From Lethocerus indicus (Eukaryota > Arthropoda > Insecta > Hemiptera > Belostomatidae): a DNA stretch of 64,000 bases. The position numbers and the translations under genes are program-made. The notes under the pieces were generated by a model. The model did not search any database, was not told the origin of the DNA, and saw nothing but the letters and a program-made list of their open reading frames with translations. The DNA is taken from contig JACDQD010000103.1 of NCBI GenBank assembly GCA_019843655.1, positions 3,162,001 to 3,226,000 on the forward strand, read 5' to 3'. Below are positions 59,781 to 64,000 of the stretch, piece by piece. Each line of letters begins with the position of its first letter. Within the stretch, counting starts at the first letter, position 1.

Positions 59781-62489
59781 ATGATAAACATGCAATTATT
59801 ATTTTAAATTTTTAATGAATGCTTCATTGTGATTAACTAAATTAAATTATTAAACAACTAATAATGTTTAATGTTAAGTAATACTGAATTTACTTAACCA
59901 GTATTACTCAAATTTTAATTTATATTTCATAAATCTCCAAAGATTATTTTATTTTTGTCTCATGCCTTTTAATGTCCAAAAACTGATCTCAATACTACCC
60001 TTATAATTAAAACTTCGAATTCATATTGTAGTAAGGACGAATAATAAAGGTGATAATAAAATAAACTTCATTATATATCAGAAATTCTTATCTGATTGTT
60101 TCACAATATATTGCAAACGCTCATCTTTTGTTGATAGCAATCCTTCTCATTGAAAATCTATACTTTGTGCAAATTAATTATTAAACTAATACATGTTTTA
60201 GTTACCAGTGCAAACTCTGAAAGAGCACAAAAAAGAAGTGTACAGTGTTGATTGGAGTCAGACTCGACAGGAGCAGTTGGTTTTATCCGCTTCATGGGAT
60301 TGCACAGTCAAACTGGTATGATATTTTATTTTACTTGTATTTTTATTACTATTAAATTCAATAAATGAGTAAAATAATGAATTAAATCAGTTATTTTATT
60401 ATATTAAATTTATTTAATGTATTAAGTTCATTTAATATTAAAATGATAAATTACCTGCAAATACCTTAATGGTATGAATAAATCTATTATAAGAACATTG
60501 AAAGCATATATTTTGTTACTTATTTGCAAACTCATTTTAAATGTTTCCAATAATGTATTATTACAAATTTTGCTCTTTTTATTAAATAACTGTTGTAAAA
60601 CTTATTAATTTAATTTCTATCAATTTCCAGTGGGACCCCAATAGTGCATCATCTTTAGCTACATTTTTGGGCCATACACAATTAGTCTACAATGCTATGT
60701 GGTCACCTCATGTACCTTCATGCTTTGCTTCTGTGTCAGGTATAAATATTAGATTTTTAGAATTACTTTTTCCTCCTAAACGTTTATATAAAATATAGTC
60801 AAATTACCTATAAGTTCAATATATTTGATTTATATGTAAACATAAGGGGGTCTCTACTTCCAATAGTTTTGTGTATATCTGTGTGTGAAAGTTGGCTGAA
60901 AAAATATAGGAATCAGTGTTATTAGAAGTCTTCTAGGACTATAATAATATATGATCTGAATATAGTAAATTCTGTTTGAATACTAAATATGTAATATATA
61001 ATATAATCACATTATGCAATTTAATTATCCAAAGTAATAATGTTTTTATAAAAATTATATTTTTTGTAGTTATGTGAGTAAGATAATAAGATTTAGTTCT
61101 GTTCATGAATTTTGATTTGAGTTATTAGTAGCAGAATTTAATGATGTAGCTGGAGATTCTATTTTTTTTATGTGATATATCAGTTATTGACTTTTTCACT
61201 GTAGATTAACAAATTGTTAAATTATTCCTTAATTATTGTGTAATTGTTATTGTTTAGAATAATAATAAGACTATTATTTTAGGTGATGGGACTCTGAGGA
61301 TATGGAATTCCTTGACTCCTCACAGGGCATCAATGACAATGAGGGCTCATGACGCTGAAGTGTTGAGCTGCAGTTGGTGTAAATATGATAAAAATATATT
61401 GGCAACAGGAGGCTCCGATGGACTTATCAAAGGATGGGATCTGAGGAATTTCACGACACCAATATTTGAATTGAGGGTAAATATATCGTTCAACCTTCCT
61501 TATCATTCCACTTGTATATCATCCACATGTATGTCATATAATTATACTTGTAGTATAATTAATAATTTAAAAAGGGTTTAATCAATATTTGAAAAAATTG
61601 GGGACCTCTTTAATTTGAATTCTAAACATCAAAGCTTACAAGATATAAATAATATAAGTCAATGTAATATATAATTAAATTTATTTATCTGAAACATGTC
61701 TACTAAATTATATTTATTGATATATTCTGCATTAATTTGACTACCTAAGATAATAATTTAAAGCATTTGTTTAGGCCTTTGAGTGTTTTTATTGTAGTGA
61801 GTGTCATTCCTTATGAATATTTCTGTGTCCTTTGTTTGATGTTGGGATAATGAAGAGAGCAGGATATTTAGATAGTATTTATTAATTAGTGGTTGAGTAA
61901 TTATTTTTTATACAATGAATATCAGAAATATTATCAAAGAAATGACTGTTTGTCACCAACTATTATGGTCCTTTGGTAGACTGGATCTAAATACAGCCTA
62001 CAGTATAAATACAGGGTTCATATTTTAGTTAATTTTACTAACGCTTGGAGATCCCCAGATAACCTTTAATAATAAATCTTATTTTTGTATTAAATTTTAA
62101 ATAATTATTTTCAGGGTTGTGAGTATGCTGTGAGGAGAGTACAGTTTTCTCCACATTACCATTCTGTTTTGGCTTCTGTTTCTTATGATTTCACAACAAG
62201 GTAAGCCAAATCTAAATAGAATATTAACGTATTTAATTCTCAGTGAGGAAGTGAGGAGGATTCATTTCTGCCGTTTATATTTTTATTGCTAATTATAATG
62301 TTTGCTTTGTGCTTCAGAATTTGGGACTTCAAGGTTTCATCCGAAGCGATAGAGACATTCAGGCACCATTCTGAATTCGTTTATGGGCTTGACTTCAGCA
62401 ATCATGTAGAAGGACAGATGGCGGACTGTGGGTGGGACTCCCTTGTTCACGTTTTCAAACCGCGCTCCCTCTCGTCTTTGATAAAATAA
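58740..62489 (+). CDS. Pex7: Peroxin-7 (PEX7), PTS2 import receptor (7 exons)
   Basis: Plus-strand exons are 58740-58845, 59114-59289, 60202-60315, 60631-60739, 61283-61476, 62115-62200 and 62318-62489, all GT-AG with matching phases, giving 318 residues (human PEX7 has 323). The start [20 protein letters not shown] is typical of PEX7. WD-repeat signatures recur: [18 protein letters not shown] with [23 protein letters not shown] with [23 protein letters not shown] with [23 protein letters not shown] with [23 protein letters not shown]; and a last blade ending in GWDSLVHVF. Known role: this cytosolic beta-propeller binds N-terminal PTS2 signals and delivers cargo to peroxisomes with PEX5L or PEX13/14. 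No anomaly is seen. A poly(A) hexamer follows at 62617. Confidence 0.97.
59739..59776. repeat. (TA)n microsatellite
   Basis: About 19 AT dinucleotides in PEX7 intron 2. Confidence 0.95.
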
Positions 62490-62616
62490 TGGCTTTTCTC
62501 TGCCTTATATATATTTCCAGTAAGGTATCAGAAAAAAAATGATCTTCACTGTTTTAATGTATATTTTTTTATAATGTAAAAATCACTTCGTATTTTTAAT
62601 AATGAATGTTAATAAT

Positions 62617-62622
62617 AATAAA
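62617..62622 (+). terminator. Poly(A) signal of PEX7
   Basis: AATAAA 128 bp after the PEX7 stop codon, followed by T-rich sequence. Confidence 0.6.
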
Positions 62623-64000
62623 CTTTTTCTGATTTTTTATTATTGAAAACTGTATGTTGGACTACTTTTAAAAAAGTAGCGTAATAATTTTAATTATAGA
62701 GTGCCAATTCTTGGAACAAGGTAAAAGGAAACCAAATCATTTTATCTATTATATTTAGGAGTGAAGAAATATTATTTCTTTACTTTAAACAAAACTATAT
62801 TATTGAAATAATTTTGATTCTCTTAAAAGAGAATAATTTGTTAATATATATTATGTTAATCTGCTTAAATATGTAGATATATGTAACATAATATGATTGG
62901 AATATTTAGTTTTGCTAGGTTGAAATTTATCTTCCCTGTAGCTCTCTGGTATCATGGAGTCATTTTTAATTTGTACAGTACTGCTTAAATTATGCATATT
63001 ATAGTGACATATTATAAATAATATTCCCTGGACTTTGTACAAGTTGGGTACAGTATTTTAATCTGCAATTTAATATTTGCTACTCAATAAAAAGGTATGA
63101 AAACATTGTAAACAGGCATTTAACGTTGTGATTTTTCATTTTGTTATTTTATGTACCTAAATTTTAAATACTTTTCTACCAGTGTGTTATTTGGTAATGG
63201 CATATTTTCTGCAGATATTAATATTTCATTAAATGCACAAATATTGTCAATTGGGCATATTTTTGTTTCTGCATTTGACTTGTTTTTGTTTGTTACACCA
63301 AAATGTTTTATTTTGTGAAAAACTTATGAAATTTTTAATGTCACTATTTAATCTGTGATTTGTGTTGAACCTGCAATATGAAAAAAAGAAAATAATTAAA
63401 CTGTTATTTTGGTAATATTTTTATTCCTGTATTTCCTTCTCTAGTATTAAGGAGGTTCAAAATGTAGAATTAAATGAAATGGAGCAATAATATTATGGGA
63501 CCTGACTTTCTCACTAATGTTGTATACTGAACTAATTTAGGAGGCTAATAATTGAAAAATAAAATGTTTGTATAAATTAATTAATCCTAGAGTGTAATAT
63601 TTAAAGCATAGCATTCAGTATTTTAATGACAGTGGATGAAATAATAGATTACGAACTAATAGATTTAATATCCACATTTTTAATGCCTCATATTTAAATT
63701 TGAATGATAATTTGAAAGACTCATAAAGCCTACTTTGTCTTTTCAAGCGAATTTACTAATTATCCTGTTTATGCTCAATGTAAATATGTAGTGATTTGTA
63801 AAACTGTAGCTGATGCACTATTGGGGTCCAACTGGAAATTGATAGAAATTAAATTAATAAGTTTTAAAACAGTTATTTAATAAAATGAGCAAAATTGGTA
63901 ATAATACCTTATTGGAAACATTTAAAATGAGTTTCCCAATAAGTAACAAAAATGCTGGTTTTCAATGTTCTTAAAATAAATTTATTCATACCATTAAGGT
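62623..64000. other. AT-rich intergenic DNA
   Basis: No exon, RNA gene or structured repeat recognised downstream of PEX7. Confidence 0.55.

Overview
This window is nuclear DNA from an insect. Genes are split by GT-AG introns, intergenic DNA is AT-rich and full of (TA)n tracts, and the gene content (Rebers-Riddiford and histidine-rich cuticle proteins, a visual arrestin) is insect-specific. The species cannot be read from the sequence; a hemipteroid lineage is a guess.

Layout. Positions 1-1489 hold no recognised gene. At 1629-3580 (minus) lies a complete six-exon DIABLO/SMAC homologue, the mitochondrial IAP antagonist. About 750 bp away and divergently transcribed is an intronless HflX-type mitochondrial GTPase, GTPBP6 (4335-5783, plus). 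From 6.5 to 40.4 kb there is a minus-strand cluster of secreted cuticle-type genes with large introns. It contains an RR-1 chitin-binding protein (6528-11249), a protein ending in a KTDKHxHFKWGV motif (21875-28041) followed by a second exon with the same ending (20708-20925), and a histidine-rich protein (36055-40364). Each of the three has a tiny first exon, a signal peptide split by intron 1 and a TATA box just upstream. At 51517-56258 (minus) is a seven-exon visual arrestin with a TATA box and an RCSI/P3-type element. At 58740-62489 (plus) is a seven-exon PEX7, the PTS2 receptor of peroxisomal import.

The long gene-poor stretches (11-20, 28-36, 40-51 kb) carry small non-autonomous elements: a piggyBac-type MITE with TTAA duplications, a MITE with 54-bp arms, a diverged 160-bp palindrome, and a family of hairpin elements. 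The hairpins, found at 10.6, 19.8, 21.1, 29.9 and 47.8 kb, carry recognisable hammerhead-ribozyme cores, which is the most unusual structural signal here. Other points of note are the DIABLO IAP-binding motif (AVYC), a reading-frame break in the KTDK cuticle gene that either a 1-nt indel or a 50-nt intron would explain, possible alternative terminal exons in that gene, and a relic-like copy of the arrestin last exon inside its last intron.

All exon structures were assembled by hand from reading frames, splice signals and remembered family features. No alignment or transcript data were available.
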